A stretch of DNA of 64,000 nt, from assembly GCF_003369445.1 (NCBI RefSeq), contig NZ_QRCU01000016.1:57591-121590 (forward strand). The letters run 5' to 3'. Below the pieces are notes generated by a model. That model was not told where the DNA came from. It saw only the letters and a program-made list of their open reading frames with translations, and did no database searches. The position numbers and the translations under genes are program-made. Origin of the DNA: Arthrobacter silvisoli (GTDB taxonomy: Bacteria; Actinomycetota; Actinomycetes; Actinomycetales; Micrococcaceae). This document shows, piece by piece, positions 1 through 8,944 of the stretch. How positions within the stretch are numbered: position 1 is the stretch's first letter; each line of letters opens with the position of its first letter.

Positions 1-19
1 CGCGCGGCGCAAGAGCTGC

Positions 20-73
20 CGTATCCACCGAGTGGGTTTCCGTATCCACCGAGTGGGGTTCCATCGAATGGGA
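20..73. repeat. Short degenerate tandem repeat, 21-bp period
   Basis: The 17-mer CGTATCCACCGAGTGGG occurs at 20-36 and again at 41-57, a 21-bp spacing. Two more diverged copies of the same theme (CCATCGAATGGGA, then ACATCGAATAAG) follow directly. The repeat lies just upstream of a transposase remnant. It may be a mobile-element end, a minisatellite or part of a lost coding region. No function can be assigned. Confidence 0.5.
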
Positions 74-295
74 ATACATCGAATAAGAGTGGCTGCTATA
101 TCGCGACCGCTGTGTACGGGTCCTACGATGCAGAACCCGTCCTTGTGTTTCGCCGTTTCCGGGACGAGCGCCTGGCCAGGCATGTGTTCGGGCGCGCTTT
201 CATACGAAGCTACTACGCCGTAAGTCCACCTCTGGCGAGGTACTTCGCGGGCCGCACGGTATTGAATCGACTGGCTCGACGGCTCCTCGACAGAC

Positions 296-550
296 TTGCC
301 AAACTGCTGGACGATCGGGGTCTCATTGACAGAGATCGGGCCGAAAAGGACCGGGAAAGCCTTCAACGCCCAATTCAGAAGGGAACAACTCACCGAAGAA
401 ATCATGGAAACCATGGCCGAAGCAAAGTATTTGGCCGACGAATGGAAAGCTATCTACAATCATGAACGGCCCCACGGATCCCTGGACGGCATGATGCCCA
501 ACCAGTACTGGGAAACCTGGACGCAAGAAAACCAATTAGCTATCGCATAG
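296..550 (+). pseudogene. C-terminal remnant of an IS3-family OrfB transposase
   Basis: Only about the last 65 residues resemble a transposase. A helical AESFNxxxR-like stretch survives as AFNAQFRREQL, followed by the conserved end YNHERPHGSLDGMMPNQYW, which is typical of the C-terminus of IS3-group integrase-core transposases. The catalytic DDE core that should precede it is missing, and the upstream reading frames are broken. This is a dead fragment that marks old insertion activity at the left side of the window. Family level is fairly certain; the exact IS is not. Confidence 0.75.
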
Positions 551-672
551 ACGCTGGACTGCTAACGGGGGCCCAACCACCCTCGAGGCCGTCCGCCAGT
601 CGTCCCGGAGTAACTTTCTCCTTCCGAGAGTTGAAGTAGGGGTTTTGCTCGAAAAGACTTTTGCAGTGAGGC

Positions 673-1143
673 TTATTTCAGGTAGGCCGACCAAGCGTTG
701 AGGTCATCCTTGAGCTCGACGGCGGCCTTCGTTGCGCGCGCTCCACGCTGGCCGGTTTTGTCGGCTGCAGCGGCCGCTACTGCGTCCAGGTTCGCCGTCG
801 TCGAGCCGGCCAGATCTGCCACTTCCGGCGACCATGGCCGCACCTCTTCGAGGTCGGCCTTCATGCGTTCGGCTATTCGTCCCATGGCATCGATGGCATC
901 GATGGCGTCCTGGCAGATGCGCCCGCCCTCGCTTTCCGGGCGGCTTTCGATGAGGGTTGCGCAGTAGCCCATGGCCAATGTTCCCATTTCGCTTTCCATT
1001 TGCGATTTTGTTCGGGAAACTGCACTTGCAACCTGAGCTGTTGTTTTTGTTTCCACCTGCTGTTGTGAATTTGAGGAATCGCAACCGACGATTCCTGCGA
1101 AAATCAATGCGGCAATTGCAATTGTGAAAATGGGTCGCAACAT
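673..1143 (-). CDS. Small secreted lipoprotein of unknown function
   Basis: The 156-residue product starts with a lipoprotein signal: MLRPIFTIAIAALIFAGIVGC, a hydrophobic stretch ending in a lipobox (AGIVGC, Cys21) where lipid would be attached. The mature part is rich in Ala, Glu, Ser and Asp and is predicted mostly helical. It has one internal cysteine near the middle and another before a DAIDAID repeat, so a disulfide is possible. The start at 1143 was chosen because it places the signal peptide at the N-terminus; the frame is open further upstream but that part is not protein-like. It lies 67 bp downstream of the GIY-YIG gene on the same strand. The family is not recognised. Small lipoproteins are common accessory genes near actinobacterial transfer modules, but a role in conjugation is only a guess. 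Confidence 0.65.
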   Translation of the reverse strand: MLRPIFTIAIAALIFAGIVGCDSSNSQQQVETKTTAQVASAVSRTKSQMESEMGTLAMGYCATLIESRPESEGGRICQDAIDAIDAMGRIAERMKADLEEVRPWSPEVADLAGSTTANLDAVAAAAADKTGQRGARATKAAVELKDDLNAWSAYLK

Positions 1144-1210
1144 TGAGTCCCCCCGTTGGCGGAAAGCTTGTAGGTTCCAGTCTCCTTCTGGCCGTGATGA
1201 AACCTGTGTG

Positions 1211-1846
1211 CTAAGGCCAGGTCGCCCCTGCTGAGGATAGACCTCCGGGCAATCTCCAGGACCGGGCCTGGTCTGCCATGAGTGCTCGGGCGGCGACGAG
1301 GCGAGGCAGCTTCGTTGGCGAATTCTGTAGATTGATTGGAGGGTCCCAGTGATTGAGCACAGCCTTCTCAATGTCTCCCAGGCTCCGTTGCAGGTCCGGA
1401 GGTTTTGGCCAGATGGCAAGCGTCAGATTACTCTGCATCCAGGCAGTTAGCCGACGGTCTCCTTCCTCCTCAAGCCCAAAATTGGAGAAGTATCCAGGTT
1501 TTTCTCGGTTCCGGGGCACACCTCGAAGGTTGAGTTGTTCATGAAGGAGCGCGGCGAAAGATCGCCGTAAGGTGGAGGACCCAGTTCTTGGTGCACGTTC
1601 CGGATCCACGGCGAAATGCGTCTTGAGGTCTCGGGCGATCAAACTATCTTCAGCCTTTCCGACGTACAACGGCACGTCGGGGGGACGCCGGGCCAGCCCC
1701 AGCATCGCCCACCCTTCTGCTGCGGCGTGAACGGCATACAGGCCGGGCTTGTTCGGTATAGAGGTGATTGCTGTCGCAATGGGCTCGCCGCTTCCGGAAA
1801 GAGAACGAATCACCGCTGCTAATAAGTCGCCATCAATCTGGCTCAT
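1211..1846 (-). CDS. GIY-YIG nuclease family protein
   Basis: This 211-residue protein has the hallmarks of a GIY-YIG endonuclease fold. Near residues 33-37 is PGLYAVH (the GIY strand). About 20 residues on comes PLYVGKAEDSLIARDL (the YIG strand with the following Lys and the conserved Arg on the next helix). Further on are the Glu-bearing helix in LGDIEKAVL and a WDPPINLQNSP tail, like the P-x-N-x-x-N end of restriction-type GIY-YIG enzymes. The start at 1846 gives MSQIDGDLL. The frame is open upstream, but that part is Arg/Gly-rich and unconvincing. The gene is divergent from the transfer operon. A role as a stand-alone restriction or nicking nuclease is inferred; no partner methylase is adjacent. 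Confidence 0.7.
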   Translation of the reverse strand: MSQIDGDLLAAVIRSLSGSGEPIATAITSIPNKPGLYAVHAAAEGWAMLGLARRPPDVPLYVGKAEDSLIARDLKTHFAVDPERAPRTGSSTLRRSFAALLHEQLNLRGVPRNREKPGYFSNFGLEEEGDRRLTAWMQSNLTLAIWPKPPDLQRSLGDIEKAVLNHWDPPINLQNSPTKLPRLVAARALMADQARSWRLPGGLSSAGATWP

Positions 1847-2028
1847 GGATACACGATACTCTCGAACGGCCTCGTTGGCCCGCCCGCCCCCTCTGCAGCG
1901 CCGGTGTTTGGTGCCACGTTCGCCCAGGATGAAACGGTAATCGCAACTGACGGACATTCCGGTCATGTCGCTGCACCTTGCCTCCTTCATGAAGTCGTGA
2001 GCCCAATAGACGACGGACGGAGCATGCG

Positions 2029-2316
2029 ATGTTGCTGGCAGCTGTGGATCCTGGAATTACCCCGAATGCAGATTTCCCTTTTCTTGAGTCGCTGAAGCAG
2101 ATCGGCGGAGGCATCCTTGTGGGCGCCTTCGTCGTGATCGCGATCGTGGCCATCATAGGGGCGGCGATGCTCCTGACCGGCAAGCTGAGCCAGTCTTCGA
2201 GGCTGGCTTCCGGTGGGGGGATGATCCTGCTCTGGACCGGGCCTGTGGCCGCAATCCTTGGTGGGATCAACGGATACATCCTTTGGTCTCAGACGGCATT
2301 CCCGCTCGGCTTCTAG
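2029..2316 (+). CDS. Small membrane protein, first gene of the transfer operon
   Basis: The 95-residue protein has two clear membrane segments (about residues 25-50 and 63-87) separated by a short polar loop with a TGKLSQS turn. This layout resembles VirB2/TrbC-type pilins and the small two-helix proteins that open actinobacterial type IV secretion operons. There is a GGAG ribosome-binding site 7 bases before the ATG. Its stop is 12 bp before the next gene, a VirB6-like channel protein. I infer a structural role in the conjugative channel or a pilin-like role from position and topology. No specific family motif is visible. Confidence 0.7.
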   Translation: MLLAAVDPGITPNADFPFLESLKQIGGGILVGAFVVIAIVAIIGAAMLLTGKLSQSSRLASGGGMILLWTGPVAAILGGINGYILWSQTAFPLGF

Positions 2317-2328
2317 CCTGGACCAGTC

Positions 2329-3702
2329 ATGCCGGTTGAGTGTGACCTGAACGGATGGTGGCCGCCCGGATGCGGTCTTGTCTCCCAAGCCAACGATGGC
2401 GTCCAAGGATCCATCACCACGCTCTTTGCGAACATTCTCCAGAACGTCGCGTCGTGGATCTGGTCATTCATAACAGGCGCCTTCAGTGTCTCGGATGTTG
2501 ACGACTCCCAGTGGACCGCAGTGACAGGACTGACGAATTGGTGGGTCATCGTCATGATGACGCCGCTCGTCGTCGTCATGATCCTCCAACTCCTGTCCGG
2601 GCTGATCAGCCAGCAGCCCCGCCGCATAGGCCGAGCCCTGATCGGGGGCGCTGCCGCCATTCCGATGGTCGCTGCTGCCGTCTACCTTGTTCGGCAGCTC
2701 ACCAGAGTCGGCGACTCGGCGTCGACGGCGATTCTCAGCTCCCTCGGGACCGACCCATACATCGTGTTTATGCGGCTCTTTGGCTTCGAGAGGGCACCGG
2801 TGGGCTCAGGTAGAGAATGGAACGTCGTCTCGCTGTCGCCGGGCACGAGCAGCGGTGCCGTCGGCGCGGTCATCGTCACCGCGATGGCAACCATCGTGGT
2901 CTGGATCTTGGCCTTCATTCTGATGTGTTCGATGATCTTCCGATCGTTCGCGCTGATCGTGCTCGCCGCAGTCGCCCCGGTTGCCCTCATGCTCATGCCC
3001 TGGGAACAGACCAAGTCCTGGGCGCGGCGTTGGAGTGAAATCGTCGTCGCCCTGCTGTTAGCCAAACCGCTCGCGGCAACGGTTCTGGCGGTGGCGATCA
3101 AGCTCTTCGCCGAATCGAAGTCTTTCGCGGGCCTGGCTGGCGGCGTCGTTGGGATGGCGCTTGCGTGCGGAGCGCCGCTCATGGCCCTGCGGCTGGTGAG
3201 CTTCGCCGGAGGCGAGCTTGCGGCGGCCGCACAAACAGCCGGTGGCGGCCACGTTCTTTCGCGCGGTTCCAGCATCACTGCACGGCAGATCAGCCGGCAT
3301 CTCAGCGGCAGGTTCACGCTCGCCGGCTTGGCTGGCCGCCAATCGATCACACGTCCCATTCAGTCGAGCCGTCCCCAGTTTCCAACCCGCGCGCTGTCGC
3401 CTAGAGCTCCGCTGCCCGGAACCGCAGTGACGGCACCGCCGCGCGGACCTGGAGGCGGCTCAACGTTGATGCTCGACGCCGGTGGCTCACTATCTGGTCC
3501 AAGTTCGCCTCGGGTGCGTGAGGCAGACAGCCCGCCGCCGGTTCCGGATACATCCAGAACCGCAAAGAGTGGCAAAGCCTCTAGCCTGACCCCGCGCCCG
3601 CAGTCTCCGCCGGCGCAGGCACGGCCACCGATTGTGCCACCGCCGAACGACCGACAGCGCGTCGTCGTCCATCCGCCGGTTAGTGGAGGTTCCCATGACT
3701 GA
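2329..3702 (+). CDS. VirB6/TrbL-like conjugation membrane protein
   Basis: The 457-residue product has at least six hydrophobic helices between residues about 60 and 305. They include a long pair around residues 180-225 and a Gly/Ala-rich pair near 250-290. A roughly 150-residue Pro/Ser/Arg-rich cytoplasmic tail follows. This topology matches TrbL/VirB6-type proteins, which form the inner-membrane channel of conjugative type IV secretion systems; in actinobacteria they sit directly before an SCO6880-type gene, as here. The stop overlaps the next ATG by 8 bp, implying translational coupling. The tail is low complexity and would be disordered. Assignment rests on topology and operon context rather than a catalytic motif. 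Confidence 0.75.
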   Translation: MPVECDLNGWWPPGCGLVSQANDGVQGSITTLFANILQNVASWIWSFITGAFSVSDVDDSQWTAVTGLTNWWVIVMMTPLVVVMILQLLSGLISQQPRRIGRALIGGAAAIPMVAAAVYLVRQLTRVGDSASTAILSSLGTDPYIVFMRLFGFERAPVGSGREWNVVSLSPGTSSGAVGAVIVTAMATIVVWILAFILMCSMIFRSFALIVLAAVAPVALMLMPWEQTKSWARRWSEIVVALLLAKPLAATVLAVAIKLFAESKSFAGLAGGVVGMALACGAPLMALRLVSFAGGELAAAAQTAGGGHVLSRGSSITARQISRHLSGRFTLAGLAGRQSITRPIQSSRPQFPTRALSPRAPLPGTAVTAPPRGPGGGSTLMLDAGGSLSGPSSPRVREADSPPPVPDTSRTAKSGKASSLTPRPQSPPAQARPPIVPPPNDRQRVVVHPPVSGGSHD

Positions 3703-5149
3703 GAGCACCCGGGCACTCGAACCCGTCAAGTTCCCGCGTTACGAGCGTAGGGGCCTGTTCTTGGGCCTCAAGTGGTACCAGTTGCTATTGCTTGCAGCCG
3801 GGGTCGTGATAGCGGGCGTGGCGTCCGCCGCTGGGGGACCGATCGGCCTGTTTGCTTCCGGACCACTGTGGCTCACACTGATGCTGCTCGGGCTGCTTCA
3901 GTACTCACGGATCCCTTATCCGGTTTGGCTTGGCCACGCGGCGCTGTTCTTCCACCGCGCGATAACCAGCCAGACACGGTATCTGGTCAGACCCGAGCGG
4001 GCTGCCCTGGCGGGGAGGCTGACTCTTCCTGGCGGACTAGGCAACCTGGAACTTCGCCGGACCGCATCCGGGGAGTCGTTCATCCTTGATGCCCGCGGGA
4101 GGGAAGCCATTGCGGTTCTGCGCTGCAGCACCAGGTCTTTCGCGCTCTTGGATGCCGATGACAAAGCTTGGGCCGTGCAAGCTTGGTCCCGGGTGCAGGC
4201 GGGCTTGGCGCAGCGGATGAGCATCGCAAGAATCTCCGTTCAGGACTACACCGTCCCGTATCCGTCCACGGCATTGCGCGACTTCTATGAACAAGCGGTC
4301 CCGCAACAAGGCGACGCCAACAGGCTGAGCTGGGGGCAGCGTGCGTATGAGGATCTGATTTCGGCCGCAGGCTCCACAATGAGCCATGATCTTCTGATCG
4401 CCCTCGTGGTGGATACCGTCAAAGCTCGGCGAAGGATCAGGGAGTCCGGCGGGGGCTTGGCCGGTATCGAATATGTGCTCCGCCTGGAGGTCGACGCCAT
4501 CAGGACCGCCTTGGGGACGCACGGTGTCAAGGTAGAGGAATGGCTGCCGGAAGCCGGCCTTCTCGATGTTGTACTGGGCGCCTTTGATCCGGCTGCCGTT
4601 GCCAGACAGCCAGCGGACGACAGGGAGGCAAACTTCCAGGGGCCCATGGCTGTCGAGGAACACTGGAGCTACCTACGAACAGACTCCGGATTCCATCAAA
4701 CCTTTTGGATCGCAGAATGGCCGCGACAGAAGGTCTTTCCAGGATTCCTACATCCGTTGATCTATGTGGGGGATTTTCGCCACACCGTGACCGAGGTGAT
4801 CCGGGCGGTCCCGACGAGCGAGGCACTTCGGGACATCCGCTCAGCCCACGAAGCGCACGAAACCAGGCGCCGGATCAACGCGCGCTTCGACCGGCCATTG
4901 ACCCGCGAGCAAAAGGCCGAAGAAGAGGAAGTCGCCCAGCGCGAGGAAGAGATTGTCGCCGGCCACGGAGATGTAAGACCGGCCGCTTATGTGACCATCA
5001 CTGCCGGAACAGCTGATGAATTGGCGAGGCATCGACAGGAACTTGAATCGGCGGCCTCAGGTGCATTCGTCGAACTGCGTCTCCTGGCCGGCCAGCAATG
5101 GGCGGCGTTTGTCGCCGGTGCGCTGCCGTTCGGGAGGGGGCTGCGATGA
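3695..5149 (+). CDS. SCO6880 family conjugation protein
   Basis: The 484-residue protein begins with a short cytoplasmic part (KFPRYERRGLFLGLKWYQ), then two adjacent membrane helices at about residues 29-75, then a large soluble domain. This is the layout of the SCO6880 family of actinobacterial plasmids and conjugative elements. Its N-terminal part resembles PrgI/VirB3 and the soluble part resembles the N-terminal domain of VirB4-type proteins. A Glu-rich helix (KAEEEEVAQREEE) is near residue 410. A GGAGG site precedes the ATG at 3695. The stop overlaps the following VirB4-like gene in an ATGA junction. It probably works with that ATPase at the inner-membrane base of the secretion channel. 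Family identification is confident; the mechanism is inferred. Confidence 0.8.
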   Translation: MTESTRALEPVKFPRYERRGLFLGLKWYQLLLLAAGVVIAGVASAAGGPIGLFASGPLWLTLMLLGLLQYSRIPYPVWLGHAALFFHRAITSQTRYLVRPERAALAGRLTLPGGLGNLELRRTASGESFILDARGREAIAVLRCSTRSFALLDADDKAWAVQAWSRVQAGLAQRMSIARISVQDYTVPYPSTALRDFYEQAVPQQGDANRLSWGQRAYEDLISAAGSTMSHDLLIALVVDTVKARRRIRESGGGLAGIEYVLRLEVDAIRTALGTHGVKVEEWLPEAGLLDVVLGAFDPAAVARQPADDREANFQGPMAVEEHWSYLRTDSGFHQTFWIAEWPRQKVFPGFLHPLIYVGDFRHTVTEVIRAVPTSEALRDIRSAHEAHETRRRINARFDRPLTREQKAEEEEVAQREEEIVAGHGDVRPAAYVTITAGTADELARHRQELESAASGAFVELRLLAGQQWAAFVAGALPFGRGLR

Positions 5150-6603
5150 CGCGGGTAAGCCAGATGGTTCAATATGTTCCGAATGGCGGCCGGGATGAAC
5201 TGAAGGCGCGACGGCGGCATGGGGTGCCCGTGCAGATCCACCCTTGGGGTGCGGCTTTTCGCCGGGTCGGCGGGTTTCTCGGTACAGGGCTTGAAGGCTC
5301 AGAGCCGAGTGGGGACTGGGGGAGCAAAGAACCCAACTCCTTACGCGGTCCGCACCGTTTGCGCCCTGCACCGCACCGCGCCTCGACCCTGACGTTCGCG
5401 GCCGCCTATCCGTTCATCACTGAATCGGGGCTTGGACACGAGGGAACGTATATCGGCACTGACGTGTTTGGATCTGGGGCGTTCTCCTACGATCCGTGGA
5501 TTCTCTATGACAAAGGCGTCATCAGCGGCCCTTCGATAGTCGTCATCGGCACAGTCGGGACTGGGAAATCGATGTGCGGAAAGTCCTTGGTCGCGCGGTC
5601 GATCACGCTGGGCCGGAAAGCTGCTGTCGCATCTGATCCCAAGGGGGAGTGGGTCGCAGTCGCCAATGCCGTGGGCGGCAAGGTCATTTCAGTTGGCCCC
5701 GGTCGGGCTGCCCGCGTCAATCCACTCGACGCCGGGCCACGATCCAGCGCCTTGAGCGAGGCGCAGTGGCAAGCCGTGGTGCGTCAACGCCGTCGCTATC
5801 TATTGGTTGCCTTGGTGTCCCTCATGCGGCAAGGCATGCCTCTGCGGCCGGTCGAACACACCGCCCTGGATATGGCCCTGATGGAAACCGTGGCAGAAAA
5901 CTCGAATCCCACGCTTCCGATGGTCCTGGACCACCTGCTGAACCCGTCCAAGGAAACCATCGGGCTGGTCGGCAAGGACGGCGGCTTGGCCGTCAGCCAC
6001 TCCCTTCGACGCACCGTCTCAGGGGATCTGGAAGGCATGTTCGACGCTCCCTCCACAGTCGCCTTCGACGCCGACGCGCCCATGATGGTGATGGACACCT
6101 CGGCCCTCATCGGCGCTTCGGAGCAGGCCCTTTCTCTTGCAGCCGCATGTGGCGCCACCTGGCTGGAAGCTGCTGTCACGAACCCCGACGGCGGCAAGCG
6201 GCTGGTGGTGTACGACGAAGGCTGGCGGATGCTCGCCGACCCGTACATGCTCGCCAAAATGAGCGAGCAATGGCGCCTGGCCCGCACATATGGAATCGCG
6301 AACCTGCTCATCATGCACAAGGTGGCCGATCTCAATGAGATCGGCGACAGCAGCAGCGGACATCGCCAGAAGGCACTTGGCCTCCTTACCGAGGCGGACA
6401 CCAGGATTATCTACCGGCAAAAGCACGATGCCATGCGCCTCACTAAGGAAGCACTCGGGCTGTCCGAAGCAGAATGCGAGCACGTGGAGAATCTGCCCAA
6501 AGGCGTCGGGCTCTGGAAAGTCGGCAACCGCTCCTTCATCGTGGCCAACCGGGTCACCACGGACGAATTGGAAGTCTTCGGGACGGATGAGCGGATGGTC
6601 TGA
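5146..6603 (+). CDS. VirB4/TraC-like conjugation ATPase
   Basis: This 485-residue ATPase powers assembly or transport in the type IV secretion apparatus. A Walker A motif, GTVGTGKSMCGKS, lies near residue 135 and a Walker B-type LVVYDEGWRML near 355. The usual VirB4 landmarks AVASDPKGEW and LIMHKVADL are also present. The N-terminal 100 residues are short compared with full VirB4 proteins, which fits the preceding SCO6880 gene carrying the missing N-terminal region. The ATG at 5146 overlaps the upstream stop by 4 bp. The coupling ATPase follows 6 bp downstream. Cytoplasmic, at the inner membrane. Confidence 0.85.
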   Translation: MTRVSQMVQYVPNGGRDELKARRRHGVPVQIHPWGAAFRRVGGFLGTGLEGSEPSGDWGSKEPNSLRGPHRLRPAPHRASTLTFAAAYPFITESGLGHEGTYIGTDVFGSGAFSYDPWILYDKGVISGPSIVVIGTVGTGKSMCGKSLVARSITLGRKAAVASDPKGEWVAVANAVGGKVISVGPGRAARVNPLDAGPRSSALSEAQWQAVVRQRRRYLLVALVSLMRQGMPLRPVEHTALDMALMETVAENSNPTLPMVLDHLLNPSKETIGLVGKDGGLAVSHSLRRTVSGDLEGMFDAPSTVAFDADAPMMVMDTSALIGASEQALSLAAACGATWLEAAVTNPDGGKRLVVYDEGWRMLADPYMLAKMSEQWRLARTYGIANLLIMHKVADLNEIGDSSSGHRQKALGLLTEADTRIIYRQKHDAMRLTKEALGLSEAECEHVENLPKGVGLWKVGNRSFIVANRVTTDELEVFGTDERMV

Positions 6604-6609
6604 ACTCCT

Positions 6610-8421
6610 ATGAACTCGAGACGGGGAGACAACACCCCCTTGGTTACAGCTGGACTCATTGCGGCCTCCGGTTACGTTAGCCTGTGCCTCCTGGCACAGG
6701 CTTCGGCACATGTTCTGATGGTCTGGCGCTGCGGCGGCAGTCCGCCGTCGCCGTTCAACCCGGCCGCCGCCGTCGGGCTCTTTGCCGGCAGGATCGATTG
6801 GATCGCCCGGCTGCCTCAAGGGTGCAGTGTCGGGACAGTCGATGTCTGGTGGCTGCTCGGCCCGGCGCTGTCCTTGATGGCCGCGCTCGCCGTCGGGGCG
6901 CTGGTGCTTTGGCGGAGGTGGAAACAGTCCGGCGCGTGGCTCCGCCAGGACATCCTGAACCGCGAAGGCGTCGCCAAACGGGCCGAGATCCTGCAGGATT
7001 TCGGAGCCAAGGCGGTCCGACGGCGAGGCAAATTCACCCGCCCGGGTCTGGCCAAACCCCGGATCCAGGACGTCGCGTGGACTTTGGGCCGCTCCCGCGG
7101 CGTGACCATCCACGTCTCGACCGAGGAGTCGATGGTAATCCAGGGAGCGCCGCGCTCAGGCAAAGGGCTCTATGTGGTGATCAATGCGATTCTCGATGCG
7201 CCCGGTGCCGTTGTCACGACCTCCACACGAGCTGACAACTTGGTGGTCACGATGAATGCGCGTGCTGGTGGCGGCAGGCCGGTGACCGTTTTCGATCCGC
7301 AAGGCATGTCCGGGCTGCCTTCGACGCTTCGCTGGTCACCGGTGCGGGGTTGCCAGGATCCGGACGTGGCCAACCGTCGTGCGCTGGTCATCACAGCGGA
7401 TACCGAGATGAAAGGTGAGAATGCTGCGTGGCAGAAGCGCTCGCTGATTATCCTGCAATGCCTCCTGCACGCCGCTGCCCTATCCGGGGAAGGCGTCCGG
7501 GCGTTCCGTCGATGGTCGTCGAGCCCTGTTTTGGCGCGCGAGGCAATGGAGGTGCTCAGCGGGCCCGAAGCTGCGCTGGGCTGGCAGGCCGACCTGATGG
7601 GAATCCTGGAGGACGACCCCCGGAACACGTCCAATTCCTGGATCGGTGTTTCGGCTGCCGTGGCGCCGTTGTCATCGCCGAAGGTGTTGGCCGCCTTGGA
7701 TCCCCGGGATGAATCAGAGGAATTTGACCCCAAGACGTTCATCCGTGACCGCGGCACGCTGTATCTGATCGGCACCCGGGCCGGTGCTGCTGCGGCGGGA
7801 CCGTATCTTTCGGCGCTTATTGACGATATCGACAACGCCGCCCGGGAAATGGCCTTCGTCGCGCCCGGAGGAAGACTGGATCCGCCCTTGTCGCTGATCC
7901 TGGACGAGATTGCCAACCTGGCTCCATGGCCGGGCCTGCCCATTGCACTCTCTGACGGTGGAGGCATCGGCATTTCCACCCTTGTGGTCCTGCAGTCACT
8001 CTCTCAAGCGAGGACGGGCTGGTCCATCGATGAGGCCGCAACCATCTGGGATTCAGCCATCATCAAAGTGATCTTCGGCGGGGGCTCCGACGAACGCGAT
8101 CTCCGCTCGCTCGCCGGTCTACTGGGGGAGCGAAGCCTGACGCTGAACACCCGCTCATGGTCCGCACAAGGCCGCCAGGACGGCGAACAGATCAGGGAGA
8201 GCCCAGTCTTACCACTCCATGAGATCAGACGGTTACCGGCGGGCACAGCGCTCATGCTGGGCCGGCGGACGCGCCCCATCCTCTTGGACCTGCGTGAATG
8301 GCATAGGCGCAAGGACGCCGCGGAACTCGGCCGATCCAAGGCCGAACTCGAGCAAGTCTTGGCGGCAGGCCATCGGGTTCGACAGCAAATCGCCGAAGGG
8401 GCAAACGATGGACAGCCGTGA
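6610..8421 (+). CDS. VirD4/TraG-type coupling protein
   Basis: This 603-residue protein is the likely type IV coupling protein, the membrane ATPase that brings the relaxase-DNA complex to the channel. Two membrane helices lie in the N-terminal 110 residues. Walker A (QGAPRSGKGLYVV) is near residue 178 and Walker B (LSLILDEIANLAPWPGLP) near 430. The latter is the TraM-recognition type motif of TraG/TraD proteins. The C-terminus ends with a Lys/Glu-rich helix and overlaps the next gene by 14 bp. Its cognate relaxase is probably the MobF protein at 32-36 kb on the opposite strand. Length and motifs are normal for actinobacterial coupling proteins. Confidence 0.85.
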   Translation: MNSRRGDNTPLVTAGLIAASGYVSLCLLAQASAHVLMVWRCGGSPPSPFNPAAAVGLFAGRIDWIARLPQGCSVGTVDVWWLLGPALSLMAALAVGALVLWRRWKQSGAWLRQDILNREGVAKRAEILQDFGAKAVRRRGKFTRPGLAKPRIQDVAWTLGRSRGVTIHVSTEESMVIQGAPRSGKGLYVVINAILDAPGAVVTTSTRADNLVVTMNARAGGGRPVTVFDPQGMSGLPSTLRWSPVRGCQDPDVANRRALVITADTEMKGENAAWQKRSLIILQCLLHAAALSGEGVRAFRRWSSSPVLAREAMEVLSGPEAALGWQADLMGILEDDPRNTSNSWIGVSAAVAPLSSPKVLAALDPRDESEEFDPKTFIRDRGTLYLIGTRAGAAAAGPYLSALIDDIDNAAREMAFVAPGGRLDPPLSLILDEIANLAPWPGLPIALSDGGGIGISTLVVLQSLSQARTGWSIDEAATIWDSAIIKVIFGGGSDERDLRSLAGLLGERSLTLNTRSWSAQGRQDGEQIRESPVLPLHEIRRLPAGTALMLGRRTRPILLDLREWHRRKDAAELGRSKAELEQVLAAGHRVRQQIAEGANDGQP

Positions 8422-8917
8422 TGACCTTGAGCGCTTTGAAATACCCTCAGCCGGGACCGATGACGACGAACTGACTGCCGAGCTTTTCCGCGCCGCGTTC
8501 CGGCCACCTGGACGGGCCTCCGGAGGGACACTGCGCTGGCGAGAGTTGACGACGACACAGGCGGAAAGGGTCTGGACCTCCCTGGCGACATGGGTGAGGT
8601 GGTTTGTCGCCACGTACCAGCTCACGACGTCGGTGGTCCCGGACTGCTGGTGGCGTCACTCCGAGATCGTGGCCGAGCTCTACGCCCTTCAGCAGGCGGA
8701 GAAGGCGTCGTTTTCCGCTGACGATTCCGGTTTCGGGCCGCTCGCCTTTCACGAAAGGCTGCCGCACGCCGTCGAGCGCTTGCGGATCCTTACCCGGACG
8801 GTGGGCTGTGTCGGCTTGCAAACGCACAAGGAACCCGTCCCTCGAATCCTTCCCGTTGATGCCCCGGAGTTCCAGGAATGGCGGAACACCCATCACCAGT
8901 TCGGGGCTGAGTCCTGA
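8408..8917 (+). CDS. Conserved transfer-operon protein of unknown function
   Basis: The 169-residue soluble protein has no recognisable catalytic motif. It is rich in Trp (RVWTSLATWVRWF, CWWRHSE), helical, and begins with an acidic segment (SAGTDDDELT). Proteins of this size follow the coupling-protein gene in many actinobacterial plasmids and integrated conjugative elements; they are usually annotated as hypothetical. The ATG at 8408 overlaps the end of the coupling protein gene by 14 bp, so the two are probably translated together. An accessory role at the coupling protein is inferred only from this linkage. Confidence 0.65.
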   Translation: MDSRDDLERFEIPSAGTDDDELTAELFRAAFRPPGRASGGTLRWRELTTTQAERVWTSLATWVRWFVATYQLTTSVVPDCWWRHSEIVAELYALQQAEKASFSADDSGFGPLAFHERLPHAVERLRILTRTVGCVGLQTHKEPVPRILPVDAPEFQEWRNTHHQFGAES

Positions 8918-8944
8918 AGTCATGCTGTCCGTTCACCTGAGGAC

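Noticed and set aside
20..73. CRISPR array
   Set aside because: The repeats are too few, too short and degenerate, and are not separated by spacers. No cas gene is present in the window.
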